A DNA stretch of 40,623 bases, from positions 9,022 through 49,644 of the forward strand of contig NZ_JASISO010000057.1 of NCBI RefSeq assembly GCF_030063135.1, written 5' to 3'. Both the position numbers and the translations under genes were made by a program. The first letter of the stretch is position 1. Each line of letters opens with the position of its first letter. Shown one piece after another: positions 1 through 6,953 of this stretch. The notes under the pieces are model-generated. The model saw nothing but the letters and a program-made list of their open reading frames with translations. It was not told the DNA's origin and made no database searches. The DNA comes from Streptomyces sp. G-G2 (GTDB lineage: Bacteria; Actinomycetota; Actinomycetes; Streptomycetales; Streptomycetaceae).

Positions 1-80
1 TTTGAGGCGCCTCCGGAGGACCGTCGAGGGGCGGCCGGGAACCGGGGCATCGGTCCCCAGCCCTCCGGGGGCGCCTCAAA
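1..80. repeat. Long imperfect inverted repeat at window edge
   Basis: Positions 1-20 and 61-80 are reverse complements of each other with two mismatches (outer arms TTTGAGGCGCC at 1-11 and GGCGCCTCAAA at 70-80). The loop is about 40 nt. It may be the terminator of a gene lying left of the window or a small repeat element. The upstream gene is not visible, so the role is unknown. Confidence 0.5.
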
Positions 81-146
81 CGCCGGCGAGGCTGGATGTG
101 CCCCCGGATCGGCGACCCCGGCCACCGCCGGCGAGGCTGGATGTGT
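81..146. repeat. Two direct copies of a 20-bp unit
   Basis: CGCCGGCGAGGCTGGATGTG occurs at 81-100 and again at 127-146, and both copies are followed by a C-rich stretch and CGG. The repeat lies in non-coding DNA upstream of the SDR promoter. Its function is unknown. Together with the inverted repeat at 1-80 it accounts for most of the 277 nt before the first gene. Confidence 0.5.
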
Positions 147-210
147 CCCCGGCCAGCCGGGGAGGCTGCGGTTCACCCCTCCCCCCGGGCGGGAAGCGGT
201 GTCGGAGGGG

Positions 211-252
211 TTCACAGTCCGGCCGCGTCGCCGTAGCCTGACGGGCCGTCAG
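211..252 (+). promoter_or_regulatory. Promoter with palindromic operator for the SDR gene
   Basis: A -35 box TTCACA (211-216), a 17-nt spacer and a -10 box TAGCCT (234-239) form a good Streptomyces housekeeping-type promoter. A perfect palindrome CTGACGG-G-CCGTCAG (238-252) overlaps the end of the -10 box and the expected transcription start near 246. That placement is typical of a repressor operator, probably for a TetR-type regulator encoded elsewhere. Boxes and palindrome are seen directly; regulation is inferred. Confidence 0.6.
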
Positions 253-277
253 ATACACCGCCCCGCCGGGAGTCCGC

Positions 278-1060
278 ATGCTGCTGCAAGGCAAGACCGT
301 CATCGTCTCCGGCGTCGGCGCCGGGCTAGGGCACCAGGTCGCCGCCACCGTCGTGCGCGACGGCGGCAACGCCGTGCTCGGGGCCAGGACCGAGGCCAAT
401 CTCGCCAAGTCCGCCGCCGAGATCGACCCCGACGGCGCCCACACCGCCTACCTCCCCACCGACATCACCGACGAGGCCCAGTGCCAGGCCCTGGCCGCCC
501 TCGCCCAGGACCGCTTCGGCCGGATCGACGCCGTCGTGCACGTCGCCGCCTGGGACTCCTACTTCGGCGGCCTGGCGGACGCCGACTTCGGCACCTGGCA
601 GCAGATCCTCGACGTCAACCTCCTAGGCACGCTGCGGATGACCCGCGCCTGCCTGCCCGCCCTCAAGGCCCACGGCGGCTCCGTCGTCATCATCGGCACC
701 CAGTCCGCCGTCGCCGCCCCCTCCGAGGTCCAGCAGGCCGCGTACGCCGCCTCCAAGGGCGCGCTGACCTCCGCCATGTACTCCATGGCCCGCGAACTCG
801 GCCCGGACCGGATCCGGGTCAACACCGTGCTGCCGGGCTGGATGTGGGGGCCGCCCGTGCAGGCCTTCGTCACCTTCAGCGCGCACTCCGAGAACGTCCC
901 GGAGGAGGAGGTACTGGCCCGCCTGACCCAGCGGATGGCGCTGCCCGAACTGGCCACCGACGGGGACGTCGCCGACGCCGCCGCGTTCCTCGCCTCCGAC
1001 CGTGCCAGGTCGATAACCGGCCAGTCCCTGCTGGTCAACGCCGGTGAGCTGATGCGATGA
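278..1060 (+). CDS. SDR family NAD(P)-dependent oxidoreductase
   Basis: This is a 260-residue classical short-chain dehydrogenase/reductase, predicted cytosolic. The N-terminal Rossmann motif reads SGVGAGLG (glycine spacing GxxxGxG), a later Asn lies in NLLGT, the catalytic Ser is in GTQSAVAA, and the YAASK motif supplies the Tyr and Lys pair. The C-terminus SITGQSLLVNAG is typical of the family. Length matches classical SDRs. The ATG at 278 follows GGGAG with normal spacing. It is transcribed alone from a promoter bearing a palindromic operator. The substrate cannot be deduced; an alcohol or 3-oxoacyl compound is likely from the family. Confidence 0.9.
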   Translation: MLLQGKTVIVSGVGAGLGHQVAATVVRDGGNAVLGARTEANLAKSAAEIDPDGAHTAYLPTDITDEAQCQALAALAQDRFGRIDAVVHVAAWDSYFGGLADADFGTWQQILDVNLLGTLRMTRACLPALKAHGGSVVIIGTQSAVAAPSEVQQAAYAASKGALTSAMYSMARELGPDRIRVNTVLPGWMWGPPVQAFVTFSAHSENVPEEEVLARLTQRMALPELATDGDVADAAAFLASDRARSITGQSLLVNAGELMR

Positions 1061-1100
1061 GGCCCGTCACAGCGGCCGCCGCGGACCGGACCCCGGATCG

Positions 1101-1113
1101 TATGCTCGCGGTA
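1101..1113 (+). promoter_or_regulatory. Leaderless -10 element for fbiC
   Basis: TATGCT at 1101-1106 is a near-consensus -10 box that ends 6 nt before the ATG at 1113, so transcription should start at or beside the start codon. No Shine-Dalgarno sequence precedes the ATG, which fits a leaderless mRNA. No convincing -35 box is visible. Confidence 0.5.
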
Positions 1114-3719
1114 TGAGCACTCCGAGCAACGCTCCTGGCGCAGCCGCACCCGACGGCCCCGGCCCGACCGACAACTCCATGCGCCGCGCGCTCAAGCGGG
1201 CGCGCGACGGCGTCGCGCTCGACGCGGCCGAGGCGGCCGTACTGCTCCAGGCGCGCGGCGAGGCCCTCAAGGACCTCGCCGCCTCCGCCGCCCGGGTCAG
1301 GGACTCCGGGCTCGCCGCCGCGGGCCGCCCGGGGGTCATCACGTACTCCCGCAAGGTCTTCATCCCCCTCACCCGGCTGTGCCGCGACACGTGCCACTAC
1401 TGCACCTTCGTCACCGTCCCGGGCAAACTGCGCCGCGCGGGCCACGGCCTGTACCTCTCCCCCGACGAGGTCCTCGACATCGCGCGCCAGGGCGCCGCGA
1501 TGGGCTGCAAGGAAGCGCTGTTCACGCTCGGCGACCGCCCCGAGGACCGCTGGCCCGAGGCCCGCGAGTGGCTCGACGCGCACGGCTACGACGACACCCT
1601 CGCCTACGTCCGCGCGATGGCGATCCGGGTCCTGGAGGAGACGGGCCTGCTCCCGCACCTCAACCCCGGGGTGCTGACCTGGTCCGACCTCCAGCGGCTC
1701 AAGCCCGTCGCGCCCTCGATGGGCATGATGCTGGAGACCACCGCGACCCGCCTGTGGTCCGAGCCGGGCGGCCCGCACCACGGTTCCCCGGACAAGGAGC
1801 CCGCGGTGCGGCTGCGGGTGCTGGAGGACGCGGGCCGCTCCAACGTGCCGTTCACCACCGGGGTGCTGATCGGGATCGGCGAGTCCTACGAGGAGCGCGC
1901 GGACGCGTTCTTCGAGCTGCGCCGGATCCAGCGGGCCTACCACGGCATCCAGGAGGTCATCGTCCAGAACTTCCGGGCCAAGCCGGACACCGCGATGCGC
2001 GCGATGCCCGACGCGGAGCTGGAAGAGCTGGCCGCCGCCATCGCCGTGGCCCGGCACATCCTGGGCCCCGCGGCCCGGATCCAGGCCCCGCCGAACCTGG
2101 TGGACGCCGAGTACGCCCTGCTCATCGGCGCGGGCATCGACGACTGGGGCGGGGTCTCGCCGCTCACCCCCGACCACGTCAACCCCGAGCGCCCCTGGCC
2201 GCACATCGAGGAGCTGGCGGAGCGGACCGCCGCGGCCGGGTTCGAGCTGCGCGAACGCCTCACCATCTACCCGGAGTTCCTGGAGCGCGGCGAGCCCTGG
2301 CTGGACCCCCGGCTGCTGCCGCACGTCCGCGCCCTGGCCGACGTACGCACCGGGCTCGCGGACGAGGGCGCGACCGTCGAGGGGCGCCCGTGGCAGGAGC
2401 CCGACGGGGGGTTCACCGCCGTCGGGCGCACCGATCTGCACGCCAGCATCGACACCGAGGGCCGCACCGGCGACCGGCGGGAGGACTTCGACCACGTCTA
2501 CGGCGACTGGGAGGCCCTGCGCGAGGCGGCGGCCCCCGGGATGGTGCCGCAGCGCATCGACACGGACGTGCGCGGCGCGCTCGCGCAGGCCGCCGACGAC
2601 CCGGTGAAGCTCACCGACGACCAGGCGCTCGCCCTGCTGCACGCGGACGGGCCGGCCCTGGACGCGCTGTGCCGGATCGCGGACGACCTGCGCGCGTCCG
2701 TCGTCGGTGACGAGGTCACCTACATCGTCACGCGGAACATCAACTTCACCAACGTCTGCTACACCGGTTGCCGGTTCTGCGCGTTCGCGCAGCGTCGTAC
2801 GGACGCCGACGCCTACACCCTGTCCCTGGACCAGGTCGCCGATCGCGCCGCCCAGGCCTGGGACGTGGGCGCGGTCGAGGTGTGCATGCAGGGCGGCATC
2901 CACCCGGACCTGCCCGGGACGGCGTACTTCGACATCGTGCGGGCGGTGAAGGAGCGGGTGCCGGACATGCACGTGCACGCCTTCTCCCCGATGGAGGTCG
3001 TCAACGGCGCCACCCGGACCGGGATGTCGGTCCGCGACTGGCTGACGGCCGCCAAGGAGGCCGGGCTGGACTCGATCCCGGGGACGGCGGCGGAGATCCT
3101 GGACGACGAGGTCCGCTGGGTGCTCACCAAGGGCAAACTGCCCACCGCCGACTGGATCGACGTCGTCACCACCGCGCACGAGCTGGGCATCCGCTCCTCG
3201 TCCACGATGATGTACGGGCACGTGGACCAGCCCCGGCACTGGCTCGGCCACTTCCGCACCCTGTCCCGGATCCAGCAGGAGACGGGCGGCTTCACGGAGT
3301 TCGTGACGCTGCCCTTCATCCACACCAACGCGCCCGTCTACCTGGCGGGCATCGCCCGGCCCGGGCCGAGCACCCGCGACAACCGGGCGGTGATGGCGAT
3401 GGCCCGGCTGCTGCTGCACCCGCACATCACCAACATCCAGACCAGCTGGGTCAAGCTCGGCGCGGAGGGCGCGGGCGAGATGCTGCGCTCGGGGGCGAAC
3501 GACCTGGGCGGGACCCTGATGGAGGAGACCATCTCCCGGATGGCGGGCTCGGGTTACGGCTCGTACAAGTCGGTGAAGGACCTGATCGCGATCGCGGAGG
3601 CCGCGGGCCGTCCGGCGCGGCCCCGGACCACGCTGTACGGGGAGGTGCCCGAGGAGCGGCAGCGGGTGGCGCTCGCCTCGGACGGGCACCTGCCCGCGCT
3701 GCTGCCCGTACTGGAGTGA
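1113..3719 (+). CDS. fbiC: Bifunctional FO synthase (CofG-CofH fusion)
   Basis: An 868-residue two-domain radical SAM enzyme that makes 7,8-didemethyl-8-hydroxy-5-deazariboflavin (FO), the chromophore precursor of coenzyme F420, from tyrosine and a ribitylaminouracil. The N-terminal CofG-like half has a CX3CX2C cluster at Cys90/94/97 (CRDTCHYC). The C-terminal CofH-like half has a second one at Cys549/553/556 (CYTGCRFC). Both bind 4Fe-4S clusters. Actinobacteria carry the fused form, which has this length, whereas methanogens have two separate proteins. The start at 1113 has no RBS but lies right behind a -10 box. The LLM oxidoreductase at 5196 is a plausible user of the resulting cofactor. 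Confidence 0.96.
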   Translation: MSTPSNAPGAAAPDGPGPTDNSMRRALKRARDGVALDAAEAAVLLQARGEALKDLAASAARVRDSGLAAAGRPGVITYSRKVFIPLTRLCRDTCHYCTFVTVPGKLRRAGHGLYLSPDEVLDIARQGAAMGCKEALFTLGDRPEDRWPEAREWLDAHGYDDTLAYVRAMAIRVLEETGLLPHLNPGVLTWSDLQRLKPVAPSMGMMLETTATRLWSEPGGPHHGSPDKEPAVRLRVLEDAGRSNVPFTTGVLIGIGESYEERADAFFELRRIQRAYHGIQEVIVQNFRAKPDTAMRAMPDAELEELAAAIAVARHILGPAARIQAPPNLVDAEYALLIGAGIDDWGGVSPLTPDHVNPERPWPHIEELAERTAAAGFELRERLTIYPEFLERGEPWLDPRLLPHVRALADVRTGLADEGATVEGRPWQEPDGGFTAVGRTDLHASIDTEGRTGDRREDFDHVYGDWEALREAAAPGMVPQRIDTDVRGALAQAADDPVKLTDDQALALLHADGPALDALCRIADDLRASVVGDEVTYIVTRNINFTNVCYTGCRFCAFAQRRTDADAYTLSLDQVADRAAQAWDVGAVEVCMQGGIHPDLPGTAYFDIVRAVKERVPDMHVHAFSPMEVVNGATRTGMSVRDWLTAAKEAGLDSIPGTAAEILDDEVRWVLTKGKLPTADWIDVVTTAHELGIRSSSTMMYGHVDQPRHWLGHFRTLSRIQQETGGFTEFVTLPFIHTNAPVYLAGIARPGPSTRDNRAVMAMARLLLHPHITNIQTSWVKLGAEGAGEMLRSGANDLGGTLMEETISRMAGSGYGSYKSVKDLIAIAEAAGRPARPRTTLYGEVPEERQRVALASDGHLPALLPVLE

Positions 3720-3725
3720 GGTCGG

Positions 3726-3765
3726 CGCGCGGGGCCCGGCGCCCGCTCGGGCCGGCCCCCGCGCG
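3726..3765 (+). terminator. Possible terminator hairpin after fbiC
   Basis: CGCGCGGGGCC (3726-3736) can pair with GGCCCCCGCGCG (3754-3765), with one bulged C, just after the fbiC stop codon. There is no T-tract, as is common for high-GC actinobacteria. The rest of the interval 3720-3947 holds no gene I can support; only a weak TACAGT -10-like element at 3912-3917 precedes the next gene. Confidence 0.45.
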
Positions 3766-3947
3766 TCGCCTCCCGCACGGCGGGTCGGCCGACGAGGAGG
3801 TCCCGCTTGAGCCGGCGCGCATGGTAGTAGACGCGTTCGCGATCCGGCCTTTCTGCGCACACTTACGGGCCGCGCGACGGACTCCCTCCGGATTCGAACG
3901 ACCTGGTCCACTACAGTGCGCGCCAGAGCCAGCGGGGGGATGCACAC

Positions 3948-5126
3948 ATGGACGCAGCGGCGGAGAACATGACGACCGGACACGTGATGACAGGTCCCAC
4001 GACCAGCGGAACCGTGACCACCGGGCTGTGGGGCCGGGTCGAACAGCAGGACTTCCGCAGCCGGGTGCGCGGCGCCCTGCTCGGCTGCGCCATCGGCGAC
4101 GCGCTGGGCGCCCCGGTCGCCGGGCTCTCCCTCGACGGGATCCGCGAGACCCACGGCCTGGAGGGCCTGACCGAACTCGCCCCGGCCTACGGCAGGCGCG
4201 GCGCCGTCACCGCCTCCACCCAGCTCACCCTCTTCACGGTCGACGGTCTGATACGGGCCCACGTGCGCCGCGACACCGGCGCCTGGCACCCGCCCACCGA
4301 CGTCCACCGCGCCTACCTCCGGTGGGCCGCCACCCAGCACGACTGGGGCCCCGACGAGCGGCGCAAGGAGAACGGCTGGCTCGCCCACGAGGAGTGGCTC
4401 TACGCCCGCCGCGGCCCCGACCGGGCCTGCATGACCGGCTTCGGCGACGAGATCCTCGGCACCCTGGAGCAGCCCAAGAACCCCACCGCCCGCGACACGG
4501 GCGCCACGGCCCGCTCCGCCCCCTTCGGCCTGCTCGTCGGCTGGGAACCCGCGCTGGTGCTCCAGCTCGCCATCGAGTGCGCCACCCAGAGCCACGGCCA
4601 CCCCACCGCCTACCTCTCGGCGGGCGCCTTCGCGGTGATCGTCCACGGCCTGACCCGCGGCGACAGCCTCGACCTGGCGGTCCAGCGCGCCCTCGGCCTG
4701 CTCGGCTCCCGGGCCGGGCAGCAGCCCGTCACCGACGCCCTCCAGCGCGCCCTGGCGGCCGTCACCCAGGGCGTGCCGTCCGCCAAGATCATCGAATCGC
4801 TCTCGCCGGGCGACGGCCGCGACGCCGAGGACGCCCTCGCCGTGGCGGTGTACTGCGCCCTGGTCGCCGAGGACGTCCGCCACGGCCTGCGCCTCGCCGT
4901 CAACCACGGCGGCGACTCCACCTCCACCGGCGCCCTGTGCGGCGCCCTGCTGGGCGCCCTGCACGGCGAGACCGCCCTCCCGGCGGCCTGGCTGGCCGAC
5001 CTCGAAGGCCGCGCCACCATGCTGGAACTCTCCGACGACTTCGCCCTCGAAATGACCCAGGGCCCCACCCTCCACGGCCCCGCGGTCTCCTCCCCGGGCT
5101 GGCTCGCCCGCTACCCCCGGGGCTGA
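3948..5126 (+). CDS. ADP-ribosylglycohydrolase-like protein with altered metal motifs
   Basis: A 392-residue protein of the ADP-ribosylglycohydrolase (DraG/ARH) superfamily, which normally removes ADP-ribose from proteins using two divalent metals. The family opening RGALLGCAIGDALGAP is at about residues 41-56, and the C-terminal motif GGDSTSTGALCGALLGA starts near residue 321. The usual N-terminal acidic metal motif (T/S-D-D-T) reads TAST at 88-91, and the usual GGDxDT reads GGDSTST, so most metal-ligand Asp residues are missing. It may therefore be inactive as a hydrolase or bind rather than cut ADP-ribose. The first 30 residues are a Thr-rich tail. The ATG has GGGGGA 7 nt upstream. Transcribed alone. 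Confidence 0.85.
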   Translation: MDAAAENMTTGHVMTGPTTSGTVTTGLWGRVEQQDFRSRVRGALLGCAIGDALGAPVAGLSLDGIRETHGLEGLTELAPAYGRRGAVTASTQLTLFTVDGLIRAHVRRDTGAWHPPTDVHRAYLRWAATQHDWGPDERRKENGWLAHEEWLYARRGPDRACMTGFGDEILGTLEQPKNPTARDTGATARSAPFGLLVGWEPALVLQLAIECATQSHGHPTAYLSAGAFAVIVHGLTRGDSLDLAVQRALGLLGSRAGQQPVTDALQRALAAVTQGVPSAKIIESLSPGDGRDAEDALAVAVYCALVAEDVRHGLRLAVNHGGDSTSTGALCGALLGALHGETALPAAWLADLEGRATMLELSDDFALEMTQGPTLHGPAVSSPGWLARYPRG

Positions 5127-5195
5127 CACCCCCTCAACAACCGTGCGCGCAGCCCGTACCGTGACCCCACCCACGTCACGGAGGTGTACGTACAC

Positions 5196-6092
5196 ATGCC
5201 TAGCACGCCGAACGCGCCGGGCCCGCGGGCACCGCGGATCGCCGCCACCGTCTTCCTGACCGACCGGACCATCGCGCCCGTACCGCTCGCCCGGGCCCTT
5301 GAGGAGCGGGGGTTCTCGGGGCTGTACCTGCCCGAGCACACCCACATCCCGGTCAGCCGGGACACCCCGGCCCCCATGGGCGGCGCGCTGCCCGAGGAGT
5401 ACGGGCGGACCCTGGACCCGTTCGTGGCGCTCGGGCAGGCCTCCGCCGTCACCGAGCGGCTCCGGCTGGGGACCGGGATCACCCTGGTCGCCCAGCACGA
5501 CCCGATCGCCCTCGCCAAGCAGATCGCCACCCTCGACCACCTCTCCGGCGGCCGGTTCACCCTCGGGCTCGGCTACGGCTGGAACGTCGAGGAGGCCGCC
5601 GACCACGGGGTCCAGTGGCGGGACCGGCGCGAGCTGGTGCGGGACCGGATGGCGCTGATGCGGGCCCTGTGGGCGCCCGAACCCACCGCGTACGCGGGCC
5701 AGTTCTCCAGCGTCCGGGCCAGCTCGGCCCACCCCAAGCCCGTCCAGGCCCCGCGCGAACTCGCCCCCGGCGTAACGCTGCACGGCCCCCGCACCCTGAT
5801 CGGCGGCGCCGCCGGGCCGAAGCTGTTCGCCGCGATCGCCGACCACGCCGACGGCTGGATGCCCATCGGCGGGGGCGGGCTGACCGAATCCCTGCCCGTG
5901 CTGCGCGCGGCCTGGGAGGCGGCGGGGCGCGATCCGAAGGCGCTCCAGGTGGTCCCGTACGCCGTCCGGCCCACCCCCGGCAAACTCGCCCACTACGCGG
6001 ACCTCGGCATCGACGAGGTGGTGCTCCAACTCCCCTCGGCGGACGAGGCGGAGGTGCTGCGCACCCTGGACGAGTACGCCCCGTACCTCTGA
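5196..6092 (+). CDS. LLM-class F420-dependent oxidoreductase
   Basis: A 298-residue luciferase-like monooxygenase fold (TIM barrel) protein. LERGFSGLYLPEHTHIP, the stretch RLRLGTGITLVAQHDPIALAKQ, and LSGGRFTLGLGYGWN are hallmarks of the F420-dependent actinobacterial subfamily. Later PKLFAAIADHADGWMP and the C-terminal YADLGIDEVVLQLPS are also typical. Members transfer hydride between reduced F420 and diverse substrates; the substrate here is unknown. An in-frame GTG at 5184 overlaps the GGAGG (5180-5184), so the ATG at 5196 with normal spacing is the better start. It lies in the same direction as fbiC, two genes upstream, a fitting context because FbiC makes the F420 precursor. Confidence 0.9.
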   Translation: MPSTPNAPGPRAPRIAATVFLTDRTIAPVPLARALEERGFSGLYLPEHTHIPVSRDTPAPMGGALPEEYGRTLDPFVALGQASAVTERLRLGTGITLVAQHDPIALAKQIATLDHLSGGRFTLGLGYGWNVEEAADHGVQWRDRRELVRDRMALMRALWAPEPTAYAGQFSSVRASSAHPKPVQAPRELAPGVTLHGPRTLIGGAAGPKLFAAIADHADGWMPIGGGGLTESLPVLRAAWEAAGRDPKALQVVPYAVRPTPGKLAHYADLGIDEVVLQLPSADEAEVLRTLDEYAPYL

Positions 6093-6229
6093 GGCGCCGC
6101 TCCCGCGGGCCCGAACAACCCCCGCCCCCACGGCCCTTGATCCGCTTGCCTAGACTTCCCGTCTGAAATCAGCCAGGCGGCCGGAACCACGGCTCGCGGG
6201 CGACGGACGCAACGGACGGGGGGGCCGGG

Positions 6230-6625
6230 ATGCGGGACTCCGATCTCGACGTATCGCAGGACGACCTCGGCAGGCTCGCCGACGACCTCGACGCCATGCA
6301 GGCGTACCTGGAGGAGCAGACCCGCCGCATGGACGGGGTCGTCGACAGCATCGCGGCGGGCTGGCAGGGCCCCACGGCCACCGCCTACCGCAGCTTCCAC
6401 CAGGGCGTGTCCGAGGACGCGGTACGCATCCGTCAGGTCGTGATCCTGCTCGAAGCGGCCACCCGGGCCAGCCGGGACGGCTTCACCGAGCAGGAGATGG
6501 AGACCCTGGGGCGGCTGAAGAAGATGCAGGGCGGCGAGGACGTGTCGGCGGCGGCGCGCGCGCTGGCCGCGCCCGAGCCCGCCGCGGCGCCCGCGCCGCC
6601 GCAGAGCCGCATCCTGGACATGTGA
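6230..6625 (+). CDS. WXG100-family ESX-type protein (131 aa)
   Basis: First gene of a type VII secretion-like toxin locus. The 131-residue protein is predicted as a helical hairpin: an acidic amphipathic first helix (about 8-42), the turn motif W45-Q46-G47 (AGWQGPTATAYRSF), then a second helix to about 90. A flexible Ala/Pro-rich tail ends in SRILDM. WXG100 proteins form dimers that are secreted by, or act as partners for cargo of, ESX machines. The tail makes it longer than the usual 100 residues. The next gene, at 6648, encodes a second WXG-type protein, suggesting a heterodimer. The ATG follows a G-rich RBS. No secretion ATPase (EccC) gene is in the window. Confidence 0.8.
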   Translation: MRDSDLDVSQDDLGRLADDLDAMQAYLEEQTRRMDGVVDSIAAGWQGPTATAYRSFHQGVSEDAVRIRQVVILLEAATRASRDGFTEQEMETLGRLKKMQGGEDVSAAARALAAPEPAAAPAPPQSRILDM

Positions 6626-6647
6626 ACCACGGGGGATCAGCTACACC

Positions 6648-6953
6648 ATGCCGGAAGACGACCGCATAACCGTCGACTTCGCCACGCTGCGCAGGCTGTC
6701 GGGCGAACTCGAAAGCATCCTGAAGACGCTCAACGGGAAGCTCGACGGCCTTTACGACCGCACCACCAAGGTGGTGCTGAGCTGGGACGGCGAGGCCCGT
6801 GAGGCCTTCGTCGACGCGCTCGACACGTGGGACCGCTCCGCGCAGGACCTCGTCGCCGCCCAGGCCTGGCTGCACGAGGTGGTCGTCAAGGGCCACCTCA
6901 ACTACGACGCGGCGAACCGCTCCGTGCTGCGCGGCTGGGGCGGTGGCGCCTGA
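6648..6953 (+). CDS. WXG100-like protein (101 aa), partner of preceding gene
   Basis: A 101-residue protein of the exact size and design of WXG100 proteins. It has a first helix with heptad spacing (FATLRRLSGELESILKTLNG), a W46-D47-G48 turn (SWDGEAREAF) and a second helix of about 40 residues. The similar protein encoded 22 nt upstream suggests they pair. Its stop codon overlaps the start of the toxin gene by one base (TGATG), so translation is probably coupled. In such loci the small proteins usually chaperone or co-export the large toxin. Family membership is clear from the pattern; the pairing is inferred. Confidence 0.8.
   Translation: MPEDDRITVDFATLRRLSGELESILKTLNGKLDGLYDRTTKVVLSWDGEAREAFVDALDTWDRSAQDLVAAQAWLHEVVVKGHLNYDAANRSVLRGWGGGA

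Noticed and set aside
3800..3840. Possible promoter TTGAGC...TAGACG before the ADP-ribosylglycohydrolase gene
   Set aside because: The spacing is only 15 nt and the site is more than 100 nt from the start with no supporting feature.
1035..6131. Very long open frame on the minus strand (about 1,700 codons)
   Set aside because: It runs antisense through fbiC, the ADP-ribosylglycohydrolase and the LLM gene. Its translation is low-complexity Gly/Val/Arg/Asp, typical of GC-rich antisense frames.
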